DNA of 64,000 bases from positions 1-64,000 of the forward strand of contig JAIYAM010000041.1 in assembly GCA_027489065.1 (NCBI GenBank), written 5' to 3'. Source of the DNA: Erythrobacteraceae bacterium. Its GTDB lineage: Bacteria; Pseudomonadota; Alphaproteobacteria; Sphingomonadales; Sphingomonadaceae. The notes under the pieces are model-generated. The model did no database searches. It had not been told where the DNA came from and saw nothing but the letters and a program-made list of their open reading frames with translations. Made by a program: the position numbers and the translations under genes. Shown in pieces: positions 34,364 to 43,299 of this stretch; the first letter of the stretch is position 1; each line of letters starts with the position of its first letter.

Positions 34364-34507
34364 AGGGATGGTTTGTACACCACACCGCCTGTGCTCCGTC
34401 CAGCCACGCGGGTCTGCTCCTGCCTGTTATCTTTGTCCCAGCCTTCGCAGGGTTGCGAGCGCGGGGCAAGGGGGAGGGATTGGCGCAGAACCCGCTCTCG
34501 ACCTTTT
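34364..34507. other. Intergenic spacer between two palindromic repeats
   Basis: Part of the 397-base gap between maiA and the response-regulator gene. Apart from the two palindromic elements on either side I see no promoter, terminator or gene here; small frames lack ribosome binding sites. Confidence 0.5.
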
Positions 34508-34612
34508 CGTCTCCCCGGGCTTGATCCGTGGTGCCGATGTCTCTTGTCCGCAGGCGCACTGCAAGCATGTCGCAGAACAGCGGGGCCCCCGGGTCAAGCC
34601 CGGGGGGAGACG
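34508..34612. repeat. Palindromic CCCGGGCTTGAYCC repeat element
   Basis: CGTCTCCCCGGGCTTGATCC at 34508-34527 is matched by its near reverse complement at 34591-34612, with one mismatch and a small insertion. CCGGGCTTGACCCGGG-type palindromes are another dispersed alphaproteobacterial element. It lies end to end with the previous palindrome in the same gap. Confidence 0.7.
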
Positions 34613-34643
34613 TGCGCTTTTGAAGTGAGTGCAACAGCCCCCC

Positions 34644-35000
34644 TCAGGCGGGCGTCAGCACCCGGTGCACGGTCTGGAGCAGCTTGGCAGGCGGGCAGGG
34701 CTTGGCGAGCATCGTCGCGCCCGGGAAGCGGGCGGCGATTTCCTGCGCATCGGCATGTTCGGAATGGAGGATCACCGGCACGTTCTCGTCGAGAAGCTTT
34801 TGCGCCAGTTCATAGGTGAGGCCGTCGGCAAGCTCGATATCGAGCACCGCGAGGTCCGGCTTTTCCTTCTGGCACGCGAGCATCACCGAGGAGATTCCGG
34901 CATGCGGTCCTTCGACCTCGTAGCCCGCTTCCTCGAAAGTATCGCACAAATCGAAGGCCGTGATGAATTCGTCTTCGGCGACCAGAATTCGTAATGCCAT
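34644..35000 (-). CDS. Single-domain response regulator
   Basis: 118 residues, a receiver domain alone: RILVAEDEFITAFDL at the N-terminus, phosphoacceptor Asp in LAVLDIELADGL, and the LAKPCPP lysine. No output domain follows. I start it at the ATG 35000; the much longer frame upstream is unsupported. It resembles the receiver of alphaproteobacterial stress or phosphorelay proteins such as those paired with HWE kinases. No kinase is adjacent. Confidence 0.88.
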   Translation of the reverse strand: MALRILVAEDEFITAFDLCDTFEEAGYEVEGPHAGISSVMLACQKEKPDLAVLDIELADGLTYELAQKLLDENVPVILHSEHADAQEIAARFPGATMLAKPCPPAKLLQTVHRVLTPA

Positions 35001-35073
35001 CGGCCTCTCCCGTCTTAACGACTCCCCACAATCAGGAGTGTAACACGGTTTGGACGTCCAGCTGCCTAGAATA

Positions 35074-35664
35074 TCATCCGTTATTGCCGAATTGTGCAGC
35101 GAAGCCGGTTTCGTCGCCCGCCGCAAGCAACTTGGCCTGTTCGACCCATTTGTCGCGGGTGATCCGCCCCGAAAACCGGCCCAACTGTGCATCGATCCGC
35201 TCGATTTCTTCCGGAGTCCAAGCTGCGATCTGGGCGAAGCGGTTGATCCCGAACTGGCCGAGCAGTGACGAAAGCTTGGGGCCGAGGCCCTTGATGCGGG
35301 TAAGATCGTCGCCGCTGCCGGGCTCTGGGATGGGCGCGGGCTCGGGGGCGGTGCCGGTGGGCGTGATCGGTGCACCCGACTCGGCGTCGGCGTCCATCGA
35401 TGCGGCAGCGGTCACCTGGGCATTGGCCATCGCCGAAAGGTCGCCCTGGATGATCTCGACCCCGCGCGGCGCATCGATCAGCGCCTGGTTGCGTGAGGCG
35501 GGCGGGGCGCCCTCGTCGAGCACGTCGCGGCCCACCGGGGGCGCGCTGCCGTCATCGATCACGCGGGCCTTCTGGCCTGAGCGGATGAACAGCACGACAG
35601 CGATCACCAGCACGACGAGCGCGATCAGGATCAGTGGCAGATAGTTGGTGAGGTCGGCGGGCAT
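35074..35664 (-). CDS. Membrane-anchored helix-hairpin-helix protein
   Basis: 196 residues. One membrane helix lies at 9-28 (LPLILIALVVLVIAVVLF), followed by a low-complexity Ala/Pro-rich linker. The C-terminal domain DDLTRIKGLGPKLSSLLGQFGINRFAQIAAWT is the helix-hairpin-helix found in NADH:ubiquinone oxidoreductase 41-kDa-like and related small proteins. I prefer the ATG at 35664 over a TTG at 35685. The function is unknown. Confidence 0.8.
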   Translation of the reverse strand: MPADLTNYLPLILIALVVLVIAVVLFIRSGQKARVIDDGSAPPVGRDVLDEGAPPASRNQALIDAPRGVEIIQGDLSAMANAQVTAAASMDADAESGAPITPTGTAPEPAPIPEPGSGDDLTRIKGLGPKLSSLLGQFGINRFAQIAAWTPEEIERIDAQLGRFSGRITRDKWVEQAKLLAAGDETGFAAQFGNNG

Positions 35665-35741
35665 GGGAAATTGCGTCTCCGGCAAGAATCACGGGCAGTC
35701 GCGACCTCTAGCAGGCGGGCAGGCCTTGGCCCAAGCGCAGG

Positions 35742-37256
35742 TTACTCCTCGGGCGTGACCTGCTTGCGGAACAACACCTTGTCCTCCTCGCCGAACCCGC
35801 GCCGCCAGATGACGAAGCCGTAGGTGGCGAGAATCGCGGGGACGCCGAACACGAGCTCGATCCATTCGGGCAAGAAGGTGAAGCCGTAGCCGACCACCAC
35901 CGCGGGTGCGGCGGCATAGACCAGCGCCCAGCGCCAGTTGGAGACGGGGGCCTTGAGGAGGTGCTTCAAGAGCAGTGCCTTGACGAGGCTCGAGACCGCG
36001 AGCGCCACCAGCAGCGCGCCCGCCGCGCCCGCCGCCTGATAGCCGCGCCCGAGCTCGAAGCTGGCGGCGAGTTCGATGAAGGTGATCGTCAGCACGGCTT
36101 GCAGCGCGATGATCCCGACCGAGATCGCAAGGTTGCGCTTCCTCGCGATGTAGACGAGCACGCTCTCCGAGACGACCGCCATCGATGCGGCAACCTCGGC
36201 GGCGAGCAGGAAGGCGAGTGCGGCGGTGCCTGCGACATAGTCCGGCCCCCACAGACCCATCACCGCCTCGCCCGGCACGCCCAGCACCAGCGCGATGCCG
36301 AGCTGCACGGCGATGATCCAGAACCCCACCTGCCGCACCTGCGCGGCGATCGCCTCCATGTTGCCGATGCGCAGGTTCTTGGTGATCACCGGCGAGAGGA
36401 TCGGCTCGAAGCTGGTCTTGAGCTTCTGCGGGAGCGAGGCGATCTGCTGGGCGGCGTAGTAGATGCCCACCGCGGTGGGCGGCGCGAAGAGGCCGAGGAT
36501 GAAGATGTCGAGCAGCCGCGTGCCCCGCTCGATCGCGTCGGCGCCCACCAGCGGGAAGGCGCGGGAGGACATCCTCGCCATGGCGCCAGGTCGCGGGTGC
36601 CAGCCGCGCGGGAGGCCATAGGTCCGCACGAACGGCCACAGCGCAGTCAGCAGCCCGGCATAGATCGAGGCGATGTAGGCGAGCGCCAGCCCGCTTTCGC
36701 GCGTGGCGGGGATGAAGAAGAACGCGCCCGCGCCGATCGAGATCGTCCACGGCTCGACCACCGCCCGCGCGCGCACCGTGGTGGCGATGTCGAAGCGGTA
36801 GGCCTGCGCTGCCAGCAGGATCTCGGTGATCGCGAAGGCGGGGATGGTGGCGACCAGCCAGATGTCGAGCCGCGAGTTCATCCCGTTGGGGAACATCGGC
36901 TCGGGGAAGACCAGCAGGATCGCGGCGGCAATGGCCGAATAGGCGAGCGCGAGCAGAATGCCGTCATAGACGAGGTTGGTCTCCGCGGCCCGGTTCTCGC
37001 CCGCGCCTTCGGAGAGCCGCTGTGCGAGCCCGCGCTTCTCGCCCAGCGAGCAGACCAGCGCGACGATCTCGATCAGCACCAGCGCCGAGGCAAAGCGCCC
37101 CAGCGCCTCCGCCCCGTAGAGGCGAGTGGCGATGACGAGGAAGGGGATGCGCGCGATCAGCCGGACGACGAAGCCAAGCGTGTTGGTGCGCCCGCCTTTG
37201 GCGAGTTGGGCGAGGTCGTCGGTGTCCTCGCTGGCCTGCGCGGGGGAGGGGGTCAC
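35742..37256 (-). CDS. Wzx-type polysaccharide flippase (MOP superfamily)
   Basis: 504 residues with about 12-14 membrane helices and the MOP polysaccharide-exporter pattern, for example TLGFVVRLIARIPFLVIATRLYG and GADAIERGTRLLDIFILGLF. Proteins of this kind flip lipid-linked oligosaccharides across the inner membrane. The start is a GTG that overlaps the gpsA end. No glycosyltransferases are adjacent, so the cargo is unknown. Confidence 0.82.
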   Translation of the reverse strand: MTPSPAQASEDTDDLAQLAKGGRTNTLGFVVRLIARIPFLVIATRLYGAEALGRFASALVLIEIVALVCSLGEKRGLAQRLSEGAGENRAAETNLVYDGILLALAYSAIAAAILLVFPEPMFPNGMNSRLDIWLVATIPAFAITEILLAAQAYRFDIATTVRARAVVEPWTISIGAGAFFFIPATRESGLALAYIASIYAGLLTALWPFVRTYGLPRGWHPRPGAMARMSSRAFPLVGADAIERGTRLLDIFILGLFAPPTAVGIYYAAQQIASLPQKLKTSFEPILSPVITKNLRIGNMEAIAAQVRQVGFWIIAVQLGIALVLGVPGEAVMGLWGPDYVAGTAALAFLLAAEVAASMAVVSESVLVYIARKRNLAISVGIIALQAVLTITFIELAASFELGRGYQAAGAAGALLVALAVSSLVKALLLKHLLKAPVSNWRWALVYAAAPAVVVGYGFTFLPEWIELVFGVPAILATYGFVIWRRGFGEEDKVLFRKQVTPEE

Positions 37257-38254
37257 AGGCCTGCGTCCCGTTCGGCCTTCAAGGGCCGGGCGAGCAGGCT
37301 GGCGACCACATTGCGCGCGTCCTCGCCCTTGAGGATCTCGTCCACGGCAGCGACGATCGGCATCGGTGTGCCCCGCGCCGCGGCGAGTTCGGCGAGCACC
37401 GGTGCAGTGAAAGCGCCCTCGGCCACGGTGCGCCGGTCGGCCATCAGTTCGGCGGCGGAGGCCCCTTCGCCCAAGGCCTTGCCGAGTGAAAAGTTACGGC
37501 TGGAGGTCGAGGAGCAGGTCAGCACCAGATCGCCCAACCCGCACAGGCCCGCCAATGTCTCGGCCCGCGCGCCCAGGGCCTCGCCGAAGCGCAGCATCTC
37601 GGCATAGCCGCGCGCGATCAGCGCGGCGCGGGCGTTCTGGCCGAGCGCGAGGCCGTCGACCACCCCGCAGGCGATGGCGAGCACGTTCTTGACCGCCCCG
37701 CCGATCTCCGCGCCGGCCACGTCGTCCGAATAATAGGGCCGGAAAGCGGGCCGCGCGAGCGCCGGGGCGAGCCGCTCCCACTGCGCGCGTCCGCCCCCGC
37801 AGGCGAGGGTGACGGCGGTCGGCAGCCCGGCGGCGACTTCATGCGCGAAGGTCGGCCCCGAAAGCACCGCGACGGCGCTTTCAGGCGAGGCCTCGCGCGC
37901 GACGTCGTTCATCAGCCTGCCGGTGCCCGCCTCGATGCCCTTGGAGCACAGCACCAGATCGCGCGGGGGCCGCGCCAGGCGGGAGAGCACGCGCCCGAGC
38001 ACCTGCGCCGGCGTGACGACCAGCACGGTGTCGATCGCAGACAGGTCGGCAAGGTCGCCGGTCGCCCGGATCGTCGGGGCGAGGTTGGCCGAGGGGAGGT
38101 AGAGCGGGTTGCGGCGGTCGGCGTTGACCGCTTCGACCACCTCGGGCTCGTAGGCCCATAGGATGACGTCACGCCCATCGCTGGCGAGCATCTGCGCGAG
38201 CGCCGTGCCCCACGCGCCTGCGCCGATGACGCCGATGGTTTCGGGGCCGCTCAC
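37253..38254 (-). CDS. gpsA: NAD(P)H-dependent glycerol-3-phosphate dehydrogenase
   Basis: 333 residues. The N-terminal Rossmann motif is [33 protein letters not shown], the catalytic-lysine segment [20 protein letters not shown] and the C-terminal [14 protein letters not shown] are all characteristic. It makes sn-glycerol 3-phosphate for phospholipid synthesis. The GTG start at 38254 overlaps the tsaD stop (GTGA). Confidence 0.96.
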   Translation of the reverse strand: MSGPETIGVIGAGAWGTALAQMLASDGRDVILWAYEPEVVEAVNADRRNPLYLPSANLAPTIRATGDLADLSAIDTVLVVTPAQVLGRVLSRLARPPRDLVLCSKGIEAGTGRLMNDVAREASPESAVAVLSGPTFAHEVAAGLPTAVTLACGGGRAQWERLAPALARPAFRPYYSDDVAGAEIGGAVKNVLAIACGVVDGLALGQNARAALIARGYAEMLRFGEALGARAETLAGLCGLGDLVLTCSSTSSRNFSLGKALGEGASAAELMADRRTVAEGAFTAPVLAELAAARGTPMPIVAAVDEILKGEDARNVVASLLARPLKAERDAGL

Positions 38255-39348
38255 GCCTTCACCCCTGCACCGCGCACGGCTTCTGCGGCCGGGTCGAGCG
38301 GCCAGCGCGGGCGGGCCATGAAGTCGAGCGGATCGCCCGCGAAATCCGCGCCCGCGCGCCAGCCTTCGGCGGCCAGCCGCTCGCACCCGGCCCAGGCGAT
38401 CATCGCTGCGTTGTCGGTGCAAAGCGCCAGCGGCGGGGCGGTGAAGCGCATCGCGTGCTTGGCGGCGAAGGTTTCGAGCGCCGCGCGCACGGTCTTGTTC
38501 GCCGCCACCCCGCCCGCCACGACCAGCGCCGGGAAGGGGCCTGCGGTATCGAGCGCGAGAGCAAGCCGGTCGATCAGGCAATCGACCGCGGCCTGCTGGA
38601 AGCTCGCGCAGATATCGGCGTCGGTGTGCGCGCAGCTCTCGGAAGCCCGCAGCACGGCGCTCTTCAGCCCCGCAAAGGAGAAATGCGGTTCCTTCGAACC
38701 CTTCAGGGGCCGGGGCAGCGGCACCGCCTTCGGATCGCCCTCCAGTGCCAGCCGCTCCACCGCCGGTCCGCCGGGGAAGCCGAGATGCAGGATCTTTGCG
38801 GTCTTGTCGAAGGCCTCGCCCAGCGCATCGTCGATGGTGGTGGCGAGACGGCGGTATCGGCCGACGCCCTCGACAGCGAGGATCTGGCAATGTCCCCCCG
38901 AAACGAGCAACAGCAGATAGGGAAAGGTCAGCGCCGCGTCCGCCAGCCGGGGCGAGAGCGCATGGCCCTCGAGATGGTTCACCGCCAGCAGCGGCTTGTC
39001 CGCCGCCATCGCCAGCGCCTTGGCGCTCACGAGGCCGACCATCACCCCGCCGATCAGACCGGGGCCGGCCGTGGCGGCAATCGCGTCGAGGTCATCGAGG
39101 CTCACCCCCGCTTCGCTCATCACTTTTGCGATCATGGGTGCCAGCCGTTCGGCATGGGCGCGGGCGGCGATCTCGGGGACGACGCCGCCATAGGGGGCGT
39201 GTTCGGCCTCCTGGCTGGCGATCGCCTGGGCGAGCACCGTCCGGTCGCCGCGCACCAGCGCGACGGCGGTCTCGTCGCAGCTGGATTCGATACCCAATAC
39301 CAGCGGGTGCGCCACCGGTGCATCAGAGGTGTGCGTTGACGATCCCAT
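38251..39348 (-). CDS. tsaD: tRNA N6-threonylcarbamoyladenosine transferase
   Basis: 365 residues. The ATP/metal features include [16 protein letters not shown] at the N-terminus, the metal-binding histidine motif [23 protein letters not shown] and [12 protein letters not shown]. It transfers the threonylcarbamoyl group to A37 of ANN-decoding tRNAs. It is transcribed away from hemC across a 42-base gap, a pairing common in alphaproteobacteria. Confidence 0.97.
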   Translation of the reverse strand: MGSSTHTSDAPVAHPLVLGIESSCDETAVALVRGDRTVLAQAIASQEAEHAPYGGVVPEIAARAHAERLAPMIAKVMSEAGVSLDDLDAIAATAGPGLIGGVMVGLVSAKALAMAADKPLLAVNHLEGHALSPRLADAALTFPYLLLLVSGGHCQILAVEGVGRYRRLATTIDDALGEAFDKTAKILHLGFPGGPAVERLALEGDPKAVPLPRPLKGSKEPHFSFAGLKSAVLRASESCAHTDADICASFQQAAVDCLIDRLALALDTAGPFPALVVAGGVAANKTVRAALETFAAKHAMRFTAPPLALCTDNAAMIAWAGCERLAAEGWRAGADFAGDPLDFMARPRWPLDPAAEAVRGAGVKA

Positions 39349-39390
39349 CCAGCTTCCATCTAGTCTTTGCGCGGGCTAGAGCAAGCCAAC

Positions 39391-40332
39391 ATGACTGAAG
39401 CAACCGCATCGAAGCCGCGTCTCCGCCTCGGCACCCGCAATTCCCCGCTCGCCATGGCGCAGGCCCACGAGACCCGCGCCCGCCTGTGCGCTGCCCACGG
39501 CTGGGCCGAGGACGAGGTCGAACTCGTCCCCGTGCTGGCCAGCGGCGACAAGGTGCTCGACCGGCCCTTGTCCGAAATTGGCGGCAAGGCGCTATGGACC
39601 AAGGAGCTGGACCAGTGGCTTGGCGAGGGGCGCATCGACCTGTCGGTGCACTCGGCCAAGGACGTCGAAACGATCCGTCCGCGCGAGTTCCATTTCCCCG
39701 CCTTCCTGCCGCGCGCGGACCGGCGGGATTCGCTGGTGGGCGCGGCGAGCATCCGGGCGATCCCCGAAGGCGCTGTCGTCGGCACCAGCGCACCGCGGCG
39801 AGCGGCGCAGCTCCTCAACCTGCGGCCCGATTGCAAGGTCGTGACCTTCCGCGGAAATGTCGCCACCCGGCTGGCGAAGCTCGCCGCGGGCGAGGCCGAT
39901 GTGACCTTCCTTGCCGCCGCCGGATTGGAGCGGCTCGACCAGACCGGCGTGGGCCATCCCTTGGGGTCGGACGAATGGATTCCGGCCGCAGCCCAAGGCG
40001 TGATCGCGATCGAGTGCCGCGCCGATGATGCCGCGACCACCGCGCTCCTCGCCGCGATCGACCATGCGCCGACCCGCGCCGAACTCGAAGCCGAGCGTGC
40101 GCTGCTCGCCGAACTGGGCGGCACCTGCCACTCGCCGGTGGCGGTGCTGTGCGAACTTTCCGAAGGCATGCTGACGATGCGCGCGGCCCTGTTCAGCCCC
40201 GACGGGCTGGAGCGGATCGAGGGCACCGCGACCTTCGCGGCGGGCGATCATGCGCCGGTTCGCGCTCTGGCCGCCGACCTGCTGGCGCGCGCCACCCCCG
40301 GCATCGCGCCGCATTTCCGGGGCGGGGAATAG
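39391..40332 (+). CDS. hemC: Hydroxymethylbilane synthase (porphobilinogen deaminase)
   Basis: 313 residues. RLGTRNSPLAMAQ at the N-terminus, SVHSAKDVE, GTSAPRRAAQLLNLRPD and GNVATRLAKL are typical. Cys246 in GGTCHSPVAV carries the dipyrromethane cofactor. The ATG at 39391 is preferred over an upstream in-frame start. It makes the linear tetrapyrrole for haem synthesis; hemD follows directly. Confidence 0.97.
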   Translation: MTEATASKPRLRLGTRNSPLAMAQAHETRARLCAAHGWAEDEVELVPVLASGDKVLDRPLSEIGGKALWTKELDQWLGEGRIDLSVHSAKDVETIRPREFHFPAFLPRADRRDSLVGAASIRAIPEGAVVGTSAPRRAAQLLNLRPDCKVVTFRGNVATRLAKLAAGEADVTFLAAAGLERLDQTGVGHPLGSDEWIPAAAQGVIAIECRADDAATTALLAAIDHAPTRAELEAERALLAELGGTCHSPVAVLCELSEGMLTMRAALFSPDGLERIEGTATFAAGDHAPVRALAADLLARATPGIAPHFRGGE

Positions 40333-40334
40333 GC

Positions 40335-41021
40335 TTGCACCTGCTCGCGCTGCGCCCCGAGCCGGGGCTGACCGCGACGCTGGAGAGGTCCCGGGCGATG
40401 GGCTTCGCGATCACGGGGTGCGCGCTTTCCGAGATCGAGGCGGTGGCGTGGGAATGCCCTGGCCTCGCCGGGATCGACGGCCTGCTGATCGGTAGCGCCA
40501 ACGCGATCCTCCACGGCGGCGAGCATCTCGCGCGACTTACCGACAAGCCCGTCTATGCCGTCGGCGAGGCGACCGCCGCCGCCGCGCGCGCGGCCGGGTT
40601 CACCGTGGCGATGACCGGGAGCGGGGGCCTTCAGGGGGTGCTCGATGCCATGACCGGCCCCTGCCACCTGCTGCGCATCGCCGGCGAGGAGCACGTGCCG
40701 CTGACGCCCCCGGCCGGGGTGACGTTCGCCGAGGTTATCGCCTATCGCAGCGTGACGCTGCCGCTCGATCGGGCAGCGGCGCTGCTCGCATCCGGCGAGG
40801 CGATGGTGCTGCTCCACTCGGCTGCCACCGCCGCGCATTTCGCTGCCGAGTGCGACCGGCTGGGGCTGGCGCGCGCGCGGGTCACGCTCGCTGCGCTCGG
40901 CCCGCGTATCGCCGCGGCCGCAGGGGAGGGATGGGCCGCCGTGCACACCGCCGCCCGGCCCGACGAGGGCACTCTGATGCAATTGGCATTTGACTTGTGC
41001 GGCGCCACGCGCTCCACTTGA
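40335..41021 (+). CDS. hemD: Uroporphyrinogen-III synthase
   Basis: 228 residues starting with TTG at 40335, two bases after the hemC stop. I choose this start because homologues begin with a strand like HLLALRPEPGLTATLER. Weakly conserved as usual for HemD; IGSANAI, PVYAVGEATAAAARAAGF and VLLHSAATAAHF are recognisable. It closes and inverts the D ring of the tetrapyrrole from HemC. Confidence 0.88.
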   Translation: MHLLALRPEPGLTATLERSRAMGFAITGCALSEIEAVAWECPGLAGIDGLLIGSANAILHGGEHLARLTDKPVYAVGEATAAAARAAGFTVAMTGSGGLQGVLDAMTGPCHLLRIAGEEHVPLTPPAGVTFAEVIAYRSVTLPLDRAAALLASGEAMVLLHSAATAAHFAAECDRLGLARARVTLAALGPRIAAAAGEGWAAVHTAARPDEGTLMQLAFDLCGATRST

Positions 41022-41089
41022 GCCTTCCAGCACCGGCGGGCCAAAGCGTCCGACGGTGCGACCCATGCAACGCCTGAGAACGGATCACG

Positions 41090-42001
41090 ATGGCATCACA
41101 ACCGGGACCATCGCCCTATGGCACCGCCCGCAAACCCGGATCGGCCCGCGCCGCGGTGCTCGCCGCCTGCCTCGCCTTCCTTGCCGGAGGCGCGGTGGTG
41201 GGATGGGTGATGTGGTACAATCTCGATTCCGCCTCCGACACTGCGCCGCGCGCTGCGGCCGCGACCAGCCCGCAGGCGGGAGCCTCGGCTGGCCCTGCGC
41301 TCGCCGCCTCGCCGACCCCTCAGGCCGTCACCGCCGCAGGCCAGGCGGTCGCCAAGGTTGCCGAGCAGCAGGGCGGGCTCGACCAGCGCCTCGCCGCCGC
41401 CGAGCAGCGCCTCACCCGGCTCGACCTTCAGGCGCAGGCCGCTGCGGGCAATGCCGCGCGCGCCGAGAGCCTGCTGATCGCGTTTGCCACCCGCCGCGCG
41501 ATCGAGCGCGGGGCCGAGCTCGGCTATCTCGCCGACCAGCTGCGGCTGCGCTTCGGCGACCAGTGGCCCAATGCGGTCGGCAATATCATCGACTTTTCGC
41601 GCAATCCGGTGCGGATCGACAGCCTCGTCGCGCGACTGGACGGCCTCGGGCCGCAACTGCGCGAGAGTGACGAGGGCCCCTCGTGGGGCGCCTTCAAGCG
41701 CGAGCTGAAGCAGCTTTTCGTGGTGCGCCGCGAGACCACCCCCTCGCCGCAGCCGCAACAGCGCCTCGAACGCGCGCGATGGGCCCTCGAACAAGGGCGC
41801 TACCAAGCGGCGATCGACGAGGTGCGGGGCATGCCCGGCGCCGCCAAGGCGCAAAGCTGGATTGCCGACGCCGAGCGCTACAAGAAGGCGATGGACGCGC
41901 TGGAAGTGATCGAGACTGCCGCCGTGCTCGACCAGCGCGGGCTTCGGGATGGGGCAGGCAATCCGGTGCGGCAATTGAGCCCGCTTGTGGTGGGCCCCTA
42001 G
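41090..42001 (+). CDS. HemX/Mic60-like membrane protein
   Basis: 303 residues. One membrane helix at about 19-41 (ARAAVLAACLAFLAGGAVV) is followed by a long Ala-rich coiled-coil (about 75-110) and a helical C-terminal domain. The layout matches the Mic60/mitofilin-like (COG4223) proteins encoded after hemC-hemD in alphaproteobacteria. It probably acts in the inner membrane, in envelope organisation or support of haem enzymes. The function is inferred from context. Confidence 0.8.
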   Translation: MASQPGPSPYGTARKPGSARAAVLAACLAFLAGGAVVGWVMWYNLDSASDTAPRAAAATSPQAGASAGPALAASPTPQAVTAAGQAVAKVAEQQGGLDQRLAAAEQRLTRLDLQAQAAAGNAARAESLLIAFATRRAIERGAELGYLADQLRLRFGDQWPNAVGNIIDFSRNPVRIDSLVARLDGLGPQLRESDEGPSWGAFKRELKQLFVVRRETTPSPQPQQRLERARWALEQGRYQAAIDEVRGMPGAAKAQSWIADAERYKKAMDALEVIETAAVLDQRGLRDGAGNPVRQLSPLVVGP

Positions 42002-42013
42002 AACTTCGAGGGT

Positions 42014-43249
42014 TCAGGCCCGCAGGATCTCCGGCAGGTCCCCCGATACCCCGCGCGCTTCGTCCATGAAGAAGCTCTTGAGCATCGGCGTGCGCTGCAC
42101 CGCCGCCATGCCGAGCCGCCGCACAGCGCTGGCGGTCTTGCCCGGAACGCCGAACAGGCGGGTGAGGCCATCGGTGGCCAGCGCGACCATGAAGCTGTCG
42201 AGCCCGCGCCACGTCTCGTAGCGCTTGAGCAGTTCCGGATCGCCCAGGTCGAGGCCAAGCCGCGCGCCTTCGCTGAGCACTTCGACCAGCGCGCCCACAT
42301 CGCGAAGGCCGAGGTTCAGCCCCTGACCCGCGATGGGGTGAATGCCGTGGGCGCTATCGCCGATCAGGGCGAGACGCTCGCCGGTGATCTTGGCGGTGTG
42401 GTGGAAGCCGAGGGGATAGCTCGACCGCTGGCCGACGCTCAGCACCTTGCCCAGAACCCCGCCCATCCGCTTTTCGACCTCGGCGAGGAAGGCGCGGTCG
42501 CCGAGCTTGGTGACACCGGCCGCATCGGCTTCCGACACCGTCCACACCAGCGAGGAGCGGTGGGTGCCATCCGCATCGTCGTTGAGCGGAAGCAGCGCAA
42601 ATGGTCCGGCGGGGTAGAAGATTTCCCACGCGACATTGCCGTGCGGTTTCTCGTGAGTCAGCCCGGCGATGATCGCGCGGTGCTTGTAGTCCCACTTGGC
42701 GAGCGTGATACCGGCGGCATCGCGGGTCGGCGACTGGCGCCCCTCGGCGGCGATCATCAGGCGCCCGCGGAACTTGCGCCCGTCGCTGAGCACGGCGGCC
42801 ACGCCATATTCGCTGCGCTGGCGTTCAACCACGGTCGCGAGGGACGTCCACTCTATCAGCGGTTCCTTCGCCGCCGCCTCGAACAGCGCAAGTCGGAGCC
42901 GGCGATTGGGGAACATCCGCCCAAGGGTGCCGCCGCCTTCGCCGGGGACGAAATCGAGCCGCCCGGGCTTTTGCTGGTCGGTGACCGCGATGCTGGCGAT
43001 GTCGCAGGCGAATTGTTCGAGCCCCGCGGCGATGCCGATGTTCTCGAACAGGTGCCAGCTCGCGGTCGAGATCGCGGTGGCGCGGTCGTCGAATCCTTCG
43101 GCGGTGAGCTCGGCCGGATCGGCGCGATCGATCACGTGGCTCGAGATGCCCTTCTTCGCCGCCGCCAGCGCCAGCGTCATGCCGACGAGCCCGCCGCCGA
43201 GGATCACCAGATCGCGGGGCGCGTGCGTAATGTCTGAAGTCGCTGTCAC
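42014..43249 (-). CDS. UbiH/UbiF-type FAD-dependent hydroxylase
   Basis: 411 residues. The N-terminal FAD dinucleotide motif is ILGGGLVGMTLALAAAKKG, and the second FAD motif is ALIGDSAHGIHPIAGQGLNLGLRD. It belongs to the UbiH/UbiI/Coq6 family that hydroxylates the ubiquinone ring. Which ring position it uses cannot be told from the sequence. The start is a GTG at 43249, 50 bases from the divergent DsbD-like gene. Confidence 0.9.
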   Translation of the reverse strand: MTATSDITHAPRDLVILGGGLVGMTLALAAAKKGISSHVIDRADPAELTAEGFDDRATAISTASWHLFENIGIAAGLEQFACDIASIAVTDQQKPGRLDFVPGEGGGTLGRMFPNRRLRLALFEAAAKEPLIEWTSLATVVERQRSEYGVAAVLSDGRKFRGRLMIAAEGRQSPTRDAAGITLAKWDYKHRAIIAGLTHEKPHGNVAWEIFYPAGPFALLPLNDDADGTHRSSLVWTVSEADAAGVTKLGDRAFLAEVEKRMGGVLGKVLSVGQRSSYPLGFHHTAKITGERLALIGDSAHGIHPIAGQGLNLGLRDVGALVEVLSEGARLGLDLGDPELLKRYETWRGLDSFMVALATDGLTRLFGVPGKTASAVRRLGMAAVQRTPMLKSFFMDEARGVSGDLPEILRA

Positions 43250-43299
43250 CTTGGCCGCTCCGATTGCGAACTATCTCTGTCATGCCTAGAGGGTAGCCC

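Noticed and set aside
35001-35375. A long N-terminal extension of the single-domain response regulator
   Set aside because: It overlaps the helix-hairpin-helix gene and its composition is antisense-like; the receiver starts naturally at 35000.
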